From the NCBI GenBank assembly GCA_037043235.1, contig JAWRVZ010000042.1, positions 236,001-300,000 on the forward strand: a stretch of 64,000 nucleotides of DNA. Reading direction: 5' to 3'. How positions within the stretch are numbered: position 1 is the first letter of the stretch; every line of letters begins with the position of its first letter. This document shows, in pieces, positions 35,389 to 48,140 of this stretch. Source of the DNA: Rhodeus uyekii (lineage: Eukaryota > Chordata > Actinopteri > Cypriniformes > Acheilognathidae). The position numbers were made by a program, and so were the translations under genes. Under the pieces are notes generated by a model, which worked only from the letters and a program-made list of their open reading frames with translations, had not been told where the DNA came from and did no database searches.

Positions 35389-38300
35389 AACATCTACTGG
35401 ACTGAAGCAATGTAGGTTCACTTAACTCTTCATCCATCACTTTTTTTTATAAATCATATTCAAATGTATCAAATTTGAGTATCGAATTCAATCATCAGGT
35501 TTTTGAGGTTTATTTGTCCATCTCTCAATTTCATTATATTGCATTGCACTATATGTTTTAAAACTACAGAGTTTTGATCATAAAACGAAGCACTTAAATA
35601 TCATCTTATTAAGACAGTGATTTTTATATGCATTTTATGCATGTCGTCTTTTATACTGCTATAAAGATCACATTGATGATCAGATTTCAGACAATCAAGA
35701 TTTCATCTAACTGTTTGGCCATATAAATATCAGCATCTGCACCAAATTGCAAATTAATTAAATAAATACAGAATAAATGAGTTTTTCTTCCACTAGTATG
35801 AGCCCCATTTTCTCATAATATAAGAGCCATAAAAGCGTGATGCATCAAACAATTTTTTTTAGACGTTTAGACATTGTTTAAAGGTTCATAAAATGTTTGT
35901 TTTTTAAATCTGATTATTTAATGTCATTGCATACTAAAGCAAAAGTGTGTGTACTGAGTATTCATGTATTGCGTATAATGACATGACACGGGGTCCGTCC
36001 AGCCATTATGAGCTTTTAAATGTCTATCCAGTCTCAAAAGACTGAATAAAAGGTGGCAATAATGGACGTGACCAGTAGCTAAATTTAGTTGCACATTCTC
36101 CAAAAGGTTCTTCCGGAAATAAACAATGTTTTCAATGTTTAGTGTTCCTGTGGGCATTCAAAAGCTCCTGGACAATGAAGCATTTGCTCCCAGCGGAGCG
36201 TCTGCCATTCACACGCGTCTCTGCGGCCCCTTGGATGACCTTTCTGAAAGGCCAGCATGCCCTCGTGCCCTCCCGTTACCCTCGCTGTTGCTTTCACACC
36301 AGTCAGTGCACAGCTTTCTACAAGAACCTTTCCTTGACGTTCACACGCTGATGAATGAAAGATTCAACAGGAAGAGAGTTTTTGGTGGCATGATGGATTA
36401 TCATGTATGCTGTGGTGAATTTCCAACTCAAAACATATGGGAAATTGCTTGGTTTAACTTGGTATAAATGTCCAAACTACATTTGTTTTTTATAATATCT
36501 GAATTAATTTTCAATGTCAAAAGCTAGTAGCTCCATGCTATACCTGGCAGCAACAACCTGTTTTACTTCAGTAATACAAAATAGAAACTGAATTATTATA
36601 AAAAGAAAAAAAAAGGGTATTTCATACAAGAATGGAGTCAGATTTGGTATGCTAAACCCATAGATAAAAAGCTATTTGTTAAAATTATCCAACATTTTGC
36701 TCTTGCCTCACAAGAACATTTCAAATAAATTATGAAGACACTTTTTATTGGTTTGTTTATTGATATAAATATCATACACAATAAGAATACATTTTGACAC
36801 CAACAAGACAAGCTATCTGAAGCAGTCTAAAAATCATCCATCACCCAAGTTCTCAAACGCTATTTAGAAGATAAAGGACATTTATATGAGTATGTAATGT
36901 ATGAATGGAATAAGTCGCTGCTGCCAGTCTTAAAGCTAATGATGCATTTCAGTTTAGATGAATCATATGAATCATCTCTGAATGAATGAATCTCTCTCCA
37001 GCATCATCTGATCTGAAAGCCCAACTCATAATTAGACTCAATGGAAAGCGTGATGTGCGGCAGACATTTTAGGCCATTCATTCATGGTAAAGCGTTTATA
37101 ATGCCGTACTGTTTGAAAGAGATACCGGCCCACAGCAAATGTCAAACGCTTGATAAAATCTTAATTTAAAAGTCTCTGAAGAACAACCAGGGAGAATAAA
37201 CTTTCATGGCATTCACATCTAAGAAACATCATACGAGTGGGTGCAGTTTAAGAAAAATGTCTAAAAAGCGGCAAATCCTGGACAGGCTTATCTTATTAAG
37301 AAAAAGGGCCAATATAAGCCGCCCATGTAGAATCTACTGAAGCCGTTTCAACTGTGCAAATGGAAAGAAAGAGCAAATCCTCTCATTTGTTACTTAATCA
37401 GAGAGTAATTCCTTCAAGAAGTTTGATTCCAGAATAAGTAATTGTACATTTCATAAGCGGGTTAACCAAGGAGAATTTGGGAGAATAAGGAAGTCATAGC
37501 ACACATTGATTGAGGCAAAAGAAAAACTGGCACCATGCTATTACTCAGAGTCGATGTTTATGTAAAGGGTGCAAATGAAAGCAGAGCATCTCAGAGGTCC
37601 ATTGTGTGTCGAGTAAGACGATCCAGTTCCCAGTTTACTTTCCCAAAGCAACAAACAGAGGTAGAACTAAATTGAGTTCTATGCGCTCAACTGAGGCGGA
37701 TAATTGTGCTTATTCGATAAGAAACGTGCAATGGAAACTTACCAAATAAATCCCACAATGAACACCAAACAAACAAACAGGATTTTGCCTCAAAAGAGGA
37801 TATGATTGGATAGCATTGCATTCTGAAATGCCTGAGCCAAAGTCCGTCATCAAAATGGTTGGTTATAATTACCTCAAACAAGTGTCTCACATGAATGAGC
37901 TCACAAACACCAAGCAAGATAGCATGAGCCTTTATTGCATTTTGTCTGCGCGCTCTGAGACACAAGTCATTAATGATGTAGGGAAAAAGAGCCACAAGTG
38001 ATCGTTTTGATCTCTCGAATACATAGGATGGAAACAAGGCTTTATTTGCAAATGCTTTATGCGTGAATCAAACTGTGTGCAAAAGTTAAACACTTTCCAC
38101 TTACCCAATTATACTCTCAACTCACTTGTGGCAAGGATTGCCACAAAACCTCCTTTTTCATTGGTACAGGTGTTTTTTCAAAACAGTTTTACAGGGGTAA
38201 ACAGGAAAATAACAACTCAATGATACAATTTTCAATTCGCATTGAAATGCAATGACCCGATGCGGGTGTAAAACACCTCTAAAAATAAAAGGGTGTCATT

Positions 38301-38994
38301 TTTCAGCTGAGGTCAGTTCAGTGTTGATTTAGTTTCATTCTATAACTGTGTAAAGATAATCAAGTGTGAAATGAGTTCAATTCAGCTATAAAACAGTGAT
38401 GTCATCATGCAGACCTTATCAAATTGTCTCAATGCAGAGCAAATAAGATTTCCATATATAAAGAATCCCCAACTAAGCAAGCCAGAGGCGACAGTGGCTA
38501 TGTTTCAATCTACCTATTGTTATGTGGGATATCGCATAAAAAAAACATTGGAAGGAAACGTCAAGATGCACATTCAAAAATAATGTATGCCATCAATTGA
38601 GTTGGATAAAAAAAGTGAAGTGAAAATTTTAGGAAGTGATGATTTTGCTCTCTTAAACTCACTAGATGGAAATGCTGCTTTATGCAATACTATTCACAAT
38701 AACTGAAATTCGCAAACTTTGGATGAAAGTACAGCTAGTGGCAAAGAACCCAAACTCCATCGGTGGCAGAGTGGAGAAAAAAACCTTGGGAGAAACCAGT
38801 CTCAGTACAGGGACCAATCAAACCATTATGGTATGGTTATGATATCAGGCTGCATCACAAGTCTGTATACAATAAGGATAGTTTCAAAGCAGCTTTACAG
38901 TGATCAACAGGAAAATAATGATTCAATGATGCAAGCAGGACTCTGGCAGCTCTAAAGAAGGAATTTCAGTGTTGATTGGTATTTTTGGTATTTA
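35389..38994. other. Upstream non-coding region
   Basis: Nothing coding is recognised. A stretch near 38.70-38.95 kb ('cttgggagaaaccagtctca', 'agcagctttacagtgat') resembles a dispersed fish repeat with text in common with 38.16-38.24 kb. The rest is AT-rich single-copy-looking DNA. Confidence 0.5.
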
Positions 38995-39577
38995 CCGTAT
39001 TTTCTGGCATATAACCCGCGGGTTATACCAGATTTTAAAAACCCTGCAGGGGTGCGGGTTATATAAGGGTGCGGGGTATATCACAAATTTTTTACACGTA
39101 ATAATATTTTAATATATTTGTTACGTCCCTAAGGACGTAAGCATTTTTTTGCGCTATTTTCTTTCTGTGTTTCTTGTGAGGGTTGTTGTCTCTGGCCCTT
39201 GTACTATCACTCTGACAGCTGGCGCTGATAGGCGCAAGACGACGTGATTGGCTGTGCTGCCATGAGGGCGTGCTCTTCTCATCTCATCCGATGATCAACA
39301 CCTGTAGAATCGCTTCTTAAGGGACGTGCTGCTGCACAGCGAGAGAAAATGCTTTTCTATTTGTTCTGACTCTGATTCGGTTTTCTTATTGTTTGAATTT
39401 CGCACACAAGCACTGTGTACCGAGCCTGAACAGTTATGGATAATTGACGTCATGCGAGCAACATTCGAAATTCGAAATGTGAACTTACACAAAAAAGTTC
39501 ATCAATCTATGTGTGCGGATAGGCTATATGAGGGTGCGGATTATCTGCGTCTGCGGATTATATGCGGGAAAATACGA
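38995..39577. mobile_element. TA-flanked DNA transposon with CCGTATTTTC termini
   Basis: Left end CCGTATTTTCTGGCATATAA; inverted right end TCGTATTTTCCCGCATATAA. TA flanks lie at 38993-38994 and 39578-39579. Sub-terminal repeats of 'gggttata' and 'gcggattat' occur. The 118-codon open frame across its right half has no transposase motif. Confidence 0.78.
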
Positions 39578-40775
39578 TACATCATTTTTTGGTTTTTGGC
39601 CAAGCTTGGAGCATCTATGAGCAGAAAACCAGGTTTTATCAGGAACCCATTTGATATACTGGATACTTTATGCATAGCATAAAGAAAACGATTATATATT
39701 ATCGTTTCAAATGTTTGGGTGTTTTTAAGACTAATGCTTATGCTCACTAAGACTGCAAAAATACAGCAGAAACAGTAGTATTGTGAAATATTTTGTGCAA
39801 CACTACTTTTGCTGTGGTGTCATTTCAAAACAATTCTATTATGTACGGCATGTAATCTCGGTGCAATGTCATGCGATTCATCTTGTGTTGATTGCACCTG
39901 CTCCTGCAATCACCAGCACATTACATCATCAACACAGTTAGATAGAGCCGTCAAGTAGTTCCTCTTCTGCAAGCACAAAAACACACAGATCTGCTCATGT
40001 CTGGCACAGGCGGCCCTGCGTTGGTGTTGCTAATAGTAACCGCTGCAGATGGCTGTTGTTGTGCCAGTAATGGCAGGGCTGCATTTGCGCTCTTTTGCCC
40101 TAAAAAAGCATAGCAGGGGGAAGTTTGGAAAAAGCAAAATAAGAGGCTCATTTGGAGGCAGATGGGCTAAAAGTGCGGATCCCGCCGAGATGCTTCAGAG
40201 AGCATCATAATGGAGACAAAACACACAAACCCGAGCACCGGTTCTGATCAGATAACGCCGCATTGCCCTCAGAAAACACGTCCAACGGTTTATTTCTTCC
40301 AGCTCGCAATCGCCGATTAGAGATGCACAATCTGGACACCTGATGAGGGTGATTGGACGACGACACGCGTGACTGTCAGTAAATCTCAATTAAAAGAACA
40401 AGTGTGTGAGATGTTAATGCGGAGGTTTCACCGTCTCCCGGAGGTGAGTGATGGAGTGGCTTGTTAGTCACTGAAGTTTTGCAAGAGCAGATGTGGTGAA
40501 GAAAAGGGCCAATTATTCTCACAGTAATGGGTTTAAAAGGGGAATGCAGCACTCGTTCAAGAGGCTGGTGTGCTAACGGTGCACATACGTCATCTCAGAC
40601 TGCTCGCATGACTTCATCGGTGTCATACTGGGACGTTACGACCGTTCACAAAGTTTTAATCAATCTAATTCTATAAGAATAGTGAAGTAATTATAACTGT
40701 TGTGCATCATGAATGTGCAAACAACTGTGGCTTGCTAGATGTTACCAGTGACCATCAGCTTTAATGCAACAATTA
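39578..40775. other. Upstream non-coding region
   Basis: No gene or repeat recognised. Confidence 0.5.
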
Positions 40776-41414
40776 CAGTAGTACCTCAAGATACGAAAGG
40801 CTCAACTTACGAAAAATCCAAGTAACGAATGCAAAGACGAAATTTTTTTACTGCTCTACATACGAAAAGTTTTCAAGATACGAAAGGTTTCTGAAAGTCC
40901 GAGATTCGCCCCATAACAATTTTGAAACTCGTGCCGCACGCCGCCATCTTAGTTATAGTAGACTCGCCACCATCCTCCTGCTCTCCCATTGGTTCCTGAT
41001 GCTAGCCAAGCCATGAGATCCTTCTCTCTAATTGGACAGCATCCCTCCCATCATGCATCTTCTATACGTACGTGCTGGCGTGCTTTAGCTCAGCCACTCC
41101 GCACCCGAAACTTTAAATTTTTTGTGTGTTTTCGTAAAGTTAAGTGTAGGTACGTACGTTATCTGCTGTTTGTCCTCCTCCTCCTCTGCCGCCACTTACG
41201 GAGATAGCCTCACTCGAAAGGTAAGCTTCGACATTTTACGTTATTTCATTGTTTATAGGTAAATTTAGCTTTATTATGAAATTTAATGGGATGTTTTTGG
41301 AGGGCTTGGAACGGATTAGCCATTTTACATGTAAAATGTGTTCCAAGATACGAAAAACTCATTATACGAAGGCCGCCTCGGAACGGATTAATTTTGTATC
41401 TCGAGGTACCACTG
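40776..41414. mobile_element. TA-flanked pogo/Tigger-like non-autonomous element
   Basis: Left CAGTAGTACCTCAAGATACG; inverted right CAGTGGTACCTCGAGATACA. TA flanks lie at 40774-40775 and 41415-41416. 'acgaaa' motifs repeat near both ends. 639 nt, no transposase. Confidence 0.83.
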
Positions 41415-44400
41415 TACTACTATTGCATTCGTTCTAAAGTACATTGCTTTTTCCATAGCTTCAAATATATGTGTGTGTGTGTTTAGTTTGAGATGGAGCA
41501 TAGGGTGTTTATAGGGAAACACGGGCGATCACGGATGAATAAGTATGACAATCGTTTCAATGCTGCACGACAAGAAAAAACAAACTTTTGTGTCAGTCTG
41601 TTCTGAGGGCTGTGACCTGCGTCTCAGCGCATCAATACAGCAACGACTCATTACCGTCACCGGGAAACAAATCACCAGGAATGGATTCTGAGCCATGACA
41701 ACAGTTGCCATCTGGAAGCACAACAAATCCCTGATTTAAGACAGACGACAACAGAGAAAAAAGATAAACTCTATCAGACACTTTCAGAAACTTAAAGATG
41801 CAACCAAAATCATGACTGCATGGAAATTAAACATGTTTTGACACTCAATAGCTCAAAGTTAACAGTTACTTGAACCAAAATGAAAAGATAAATGACATCT
41901 AAGTGCTATGCAATACTACAATGCTTTTGTTAAACAAGCATATCTTTTCAAACCTTCCCTGAACACCGAAACACTGGTCCTTGAGTTCATGCTGCAAAAA
42001 CCAGCTTTACTCCTTCAGCCCCATTCATGGCCAGAGCTGAGGGACGATTACTAAAGTGTCTCGTCTGAACCGGGCCGAAGACAGCAAGAAGCCAAGCCGA
42101 TGAGGTCTCAATCTATCTCCCAACTATCCACACCATCTGCTTCCCATCAAAACAGGCATTTATAACCACTTTCAGGGCTCTATACATCATTTCTGTGTGT
42201 CTGGATCACGCAGCCCGACACGCGGCTGTTTGTCGGAGCAGATGAAAGTAAAAAAAACATTGCAGAAATATTTATATGCAATGGTGAAACCAATGAGCTA
42301 TCATTATGTATTGGAAGAAATGCATGACTGCAGCCATATGATGTATTCTTGCTAACGCACGAGATATAAAACATCAATATTTGTTGCATTTTCAATTTCT
42401 ATTCTATTTTAGCTAAACATGCTTAACACTTAAATATGCACAACTTGCATGAGAAATTATCACAATGTTCTAAATGTTTATGCTCTATATGTATAATTTA
42501 TATTACACATTTTAAAGTGGCTTAATTCTAATGACAAAGAAAAAGCTGCAGTTTCCAAGAAAATATATATAGAACTTGATTTCATCCAACATTACTGGAT
42601 CAAACTGTGAAAGTTACATTTTGAAGGAGTTATGAAGACAATCTTTATATTTCTTTGAAATAACATGCACTAATATTTGTTTTCATAAAATCAAGAACAT
42701 GTACTATGAACAAAAAGGGAGAATTGTGATTTCATGTTGATTTCATCTTCATTGTGGAATTAAATTTAAATTTTTGGAAATGTATTTTCCACAAATAAAT
42801 GTGAAAAAAAGATGATATTAGAAGTGCTTGACCTGAATTGATCCAAACACGTGGCATCCACAAAAATGGGCGACTGGTTGAATCCCAAAAATCATATTGG
42901 GTGTTCAAGGTCATGTTTCTTAAAGGTCACTGGACGTTAGGGTTAGTTTTTAGTATTGCATAGCAAACTCCACCAAAATCTTCAGCAGCAAATGCATAAA
43001 CTACATAAGTTATTTTTGTGTTTTATGATGGAAATACCATAATTGGACACTTTTACCATGGTATGTCATGATTATATCTACTACTTACAACCGGTTTGGA
43101 CCTGATGTACGTATGTTCCAGTGGTAAAGCAGAGGGCCAGTCAGGACAGGAGGGAATCATGGGACACACTGAACGCTCTGGAAGAGCCTGCGGGCGTGAC
43201 GTGTGTGATGGAGGTCATGTGTTCAAAGTGGAGAGGATGGGCTCCTGTTTCTCTGAGCGCACAGCTGTGTGCAGAAGCTGTAAATAAAGCTCGCCTGAAG
43301 CCCGTGTGTGTGTGTGTGACACAGGTTATATTGGACACACTCACATGTGACGTCTGTAAATGCAACACAGGACTTCGAAACTACAATTAAAATGGCCAGA
43401 AATGTGATTAAAAGAAAGAAATCTATGCTGTAACTTACTGCTAAAGTGAAGTCATTGCTGATGAATATGAATTAATAGATATCATGTAACTTATCGGCGG
43501 CCTGGAAGACAATCAGCTGCTGACATCATTGCTCATGAATATTTAATGAGTTAACTGACTGGATGCTGCCGGAAGGGTTAACAGGCAACGCCAGCACAAC
43601 CCATGTAATATTTCACACATCGCTCCTTTTGTTTCACATGGAGGATAAGTGGTTTCATTCAACAGAACGGAAGACGATATTAAAAGCAACTATTCTTAAC
43701 TTGTACCAAAAACCCAATGACAGTCAAAGACCACATCATATTTTGCACAAGTTTCAGTGTAGTCTGATTTATAAATGACTCTTACGAACCAGAATCAATT
43801 CACACAACGCCTCACTAATGATCTAAAATAATTTAGATGCAATAGAGTTTTTATATCATATGACTAGATCAATTCTGCTCATGTGAATATAATAAAAACA
43901 GGGAAATCGATGTAATCTTGATGGACAGATTATTCTCATATCATAAAAACTGATAGTTACCGATTTTTTTATTTTTTATTTGCCGTTTATTGAACTGTTT
44001 TTGTCTGCTGTCCTTCACGGCTCAGATGCACACTGTTTTTTATGGGATGCATGCAGAATGCTGAATGGAAGAGGAATGTTGGATGCAAGTTGCCAAGGTA
44101 ACAGCGTGATATTTACCGTGTCGACTATGGCGGCGAGGAGAGGACAGACGGGAGGAGGACAGGTGAAGAGTGGGCCGTAATGTCAAGCAAACACTCCAAG
44201 CGAAGAGACGGTTATTTCTGCACCGCCGTGGCGTCACGCTGACCCGGGAGGTCAAGGAGATGGCGGAGCACAGGACTCAACACACCCACACACAACGGCT
44301 ATGTCAGACGCATTAAATGTCAGTGGCGTGGACAGGTCTGGCCTTTCCAGGTGGACAGAGTTCGCAGCTGAGGTCGTTTGGAACGGGGAAACAATATTTT

Positions 44401-47400
44401 TTCTGATTTATAGTGGTTTAAGACAGTTTTTAAGTCTTATTTTTTGGCGAAATGACTCCAGAAAAAACAAGGTCTATGGGTGCTGGAAATGTCACAGGGG
44501 ATGTAGAGGAAAAAACAAGCCATTACCATAACGGATTTAGTTTGTTAGCACCAACCATTGATTTCAAAGTTGATTGCAAAGAAACCTAGTAAAGTTCGCA
44601 GTCTCCGTTTCTTTCATTTAAATAATTCATTGGCTCAATTTCCTGTGCATTCTGTCTCAAAACAACACTGGGCGATAACAGCAACATTCACATCATCTCA
44701 TTGGGCAAAACAAAATTACTCATTAATATTTCATTCTGCTCTTCAATGCAATGATCCACTGGAAAGTTTTCCAAAGCACATATCATAAAACAACAGCACA
44801 GTTTTGTGAAAAAGTCCAGTCAGAAACCAGAGCAAACCTGGTTATCAAACCCCTCAGGCCTCCAATACACCAGCACAATAGTGTTGAAATTCTGTTTACC
44901 GCAGCTCCTAGAAACTTTGCTAATACAAAAACTTGTGCCACTGATGGCAGTATTTCATACGCACAATCCTTCCAGCTTAGGTTGGAAATTCTGAGGAAAT
45001 GGATGGATATAATATTACATGCCATGCTCTTATAAACCATGTTATTTTCCCCTCTTCTGCACTGGGCTCGCTCTCAGAGTTCGGCAAAAGCTGCCGAGAC
45101 ATCGATTTTGCTGGAGACAGTGGTTTGGCAGATGCTTTAGAGATTTTGGGGTATTTCGCTCTGAAATCAGCAAACCGCCAAACTTCATGTGTGCTGAACT
45201 ATTATTACTTTCCCAATACAGGATGCTAAAGCAATAAACCAGAGCATGTGTGGGACAGTTACTTTAACACGTGTAAAGAGACTCCGAATTCTTCTTTTTA
45301 TTTAATTTGTTAAGCATCATAATATATAATGTGCACGATTATCTGCACTTTACCTCAGATTAAGGTTCATACAATCAGAAAATAAATTAGAGCTTAAATA
45401 ATTACGGCAAAGAAAGTTTCATGTTCAAACATAAGACTCATTTATTTAGAATAGCTTTTCCTTCATGATTATTGTGTTCCCTCAAGCCTAGCACTTTTGT
45501 TTTTGTTAATCTTACAGTGGTCATGTTTGTATTTGCTGTTTTCTACTTGTTTACGGTTTACATGAATAAACCATAAATTGTTATTTACTGTTATTTATTA
45601 TTTTTACATTGTTCTTGTTGCTATTTCTTCTTGATGTTTGATGACCTTGGGTGATTTGAAAGGCGCCTAAAATGTTTGTTTTTTTTATTACTATTATGTT
45701 AATGAAAAAATTCAGAAACATAATTCATAATTTTTCATAGACAAGCATTTATTAATACAAAAAGTACAACAATATCAATAATAATATAGATTTATTAGAT
45801 TAGATTTTATATATTTATTATCGTCATCATCATTATTAGCCATGTTAAGAAAAAAAGTTTAAAAATCAAACCTTAACCCTTAAAAAAAAGCTAAATAAAA
45901 AATTAATTAAAATAATAAGAATTATAACAAAAATAATATTGACTATAAAAAAATTATTTAGAAATTATTTACTCTATTTTGAAATAAATGCTCTACAATA
46001 AGACAAATAAATACATGTATGTAATTATTTAACTAGGTAATTATAATTTATTTAATAATAATATCATTGTCATTATTATTATATAAGGGTGGTTTATATG
46101 ACAACAGTGTACAAAAAGCAATAAAGTTTTCCTTTGTGCCATTTAAAAAGTTTGGTCGACAAAATCAAAATGATCCCTGAAAATGACTAAAAAGATTTAT
46201 TTTGAAAGCTCAAAGCTCTTTGAAAAGAAACACTACACACACATACTAACACTAAACTGAACAAGTAAGATGCATGCTGTCACCATTTTCACAAATTTCA
46301 AAAACTTGCCCTTTGAAACCAGTTTTCAAAAGATGGCATTTTCAGGCAGTTCTCGTGTGAATGAACGGCCAAAAATGCATGAACATGTTGTGTAAACGAC
46401 CCCTGAACTTGAACTGTGGCTCATCCAATCAGATTTTAGAGGAGGATCTCTTGTATAGTCTCTCTTTACAACCTGCTTGGTTGCACAGGTGTTAAATAAC
46501 CATTCTCTCAGCAATCCAGTTCTCTTCCTATTAAGTACACTGGTTAATTTTCCAGCGTGCAGTGAATCGCGCTGAACCTCGGCTTCTCGCCGCTCTACTG
46601 TGGATCCTGCGGTGAGCACCAGGTCTGTCTGTGGGTGGATGTCACTCTCCTTCGCTCCGCTCTCTCCTCTACGCCTACGCCGAGCACTCATCTCTCCGGG
46701 ACCAAACGCTGTGACTCAGGCTCTGTAGTCGGGTCATGTTCTGTTTTACCGAAGCAGGATTCTCAGAACGTCTGCCTGCTAACGTGTACGTTGAATGCAT
46801 GATTCAACACAAGACCGTGATACAGATTGTGTCAGTGGCGACTGCTGGGAATGGCTTCTTCAAGCAAGCAGATTCCCAGATTACATAAGGTGACTCCAGG
46901 AGACTACACACGTCCAGAGGCTCAGGCTGATAAAAATATAACCTGGCATCTTTCTATCCGCTCAATCATTCATGACTTTAAAAGCCGAACACGTAGCCTT
47001 GAAATTCCCCCACGACGCAGGGACATAATCACAAACGAACTCGCTGGCTTTACAGATGAGCCTTGTGCACAACATGTGGATTTTCTTACGCGGTTAAAGA
47101 TTTCTAGTCAGTCCTTAATCCACAGATGACAAACTCTATCCCACGACTCAAAAAAACACAGTTGCTGTAAATGCAAAGGATGATGATCTGAGAGAAAATC
47201 TACAGCTTAAGTATTATACCAGAACCTAAATACTGCAGCCTTTGGAAACTGAAGAAGTGTTAACATCATGACTGATGCAAATGAACACAAACGCATATAA
47301 AAATGCTGGGGCATTTAGAGCAGTTTAATCCAATTCCAAGATGCAATCGCTTTATATGATCATCAGACTTAATTTAGGCTTTTATTCACATACATTCATC

Positions 47401-47447
47401 AATACACACTTGTGGTAAACAAAGCTCACACATGCTTGCTTGTCAAG
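41415..47447. other. Upstream non-coding region
   Basis: Contains a LINE 3' fragment near 45.42-45.68 kb and a GC-rich patch at 46.56-46.74 kb with possible but unproven exon signals on both strands. The 43.1-43.4 kb open frames are not recognised. Otherwise AT-rich. Confidence 0.5.
45420..45680 (+). mobile_element. LINE 3'-end fragment
   Basis: 'agactcatttatttagaata' reads KTHLFRIAF, the usual C-terminal end of L2/CR1-type LINE proteins. It is followed by a T-rich 3' UTR and 'gatttgaaaggcgcc', the typical 3' terminal text of fish L2-like LINEs. Confidence 0.65.
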
Positions 47448-48140
47448 CAAGAACCAATGAGGTTCATTCTCGTGTTACGCATCACTTTTGATCTTCAGCA
47501 AGAACCAATGAGCTTCATTCTTGTGTTACGCATCACGTTTGAGCTTCTGCAAGAACCAATGAGGTTCATTCTCGTGTTACGCATCACGTTTGAGCTTCTG
47601 CAAGAACCAATGAGGTTCATTCTCGTGTTACGCATCACGTTTGAGCTTCTGCAAGAACCAATGAGGTTCATTCTCGTGTTACGCATCACGTTTGATTTTC
47701 AGCAAGAACCAATGAGGTTCATTCTCGTGTTACGCATCACGTTTGATTTTCAGCAAGAACCAATGAGGTTCATTCTCGTGTTACGCATCACTTTTGATCT
47801 TCAGCAAGAACCAATGAGGTTCATTCTCGTGTTACGCATCACGTTTGAGCTTCTGCAAGAACCAATGAGGTTCATTCTCGTGTTACGCATCACGTTTGAT
47901 TTTCAGCAAGAACCAATGAGGTTCATTCTCGTGTTACGCATCACTTTTGATCTTCAGCAAGAACCAATGAGCTTCATTCTTGTGTTACGCATCACGTTTG
48001 AGCTTCTGCAAGAACCAATGAGGTTCATTCTCGTGTTACGCAGCACGTTTGATTTTCAGCAAGAACCAATGAGGTTCATTCTCGTGTTACGCATCACGTT
48101 TGAGCTTCTGCAAGAACCAATGAGGTTCATTCTCGTGTTA
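47448..48140. repeat. 51-bp minisatellite, 13.6 copies, open in frame
   Basis: The unit starts caagaaccaatgaggttcat and ends in one of three variants: gagcttctg, gattttcag or gatcttcag. Thirteen full units and a final 30 nt give 693 bp. Because 51 is divisible by three, a frame from 47412 stays open for 246 codons, repeating a 17-residue unit (QEPMRFILVLRITFELL). Part of the array is also open on the minus strand (47495-47689). No splice sites, homology or plausible promoter support translation, so I treat it as a repeat and not as a gene. Confidence 0.95.

Noticed and set aside
37687..38037. A coding exon with donor GGTAAGTTTC on the minus strand near 37740
   Set aside because: No matching acceptor, no recognised protein motif and no phase support; probably a chance donor.
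47448..48140. A CRISPR-like array
   Set aside because: Units are directly contiguous with no variable spacers, and the locus is vertebrate nuclear DNA.
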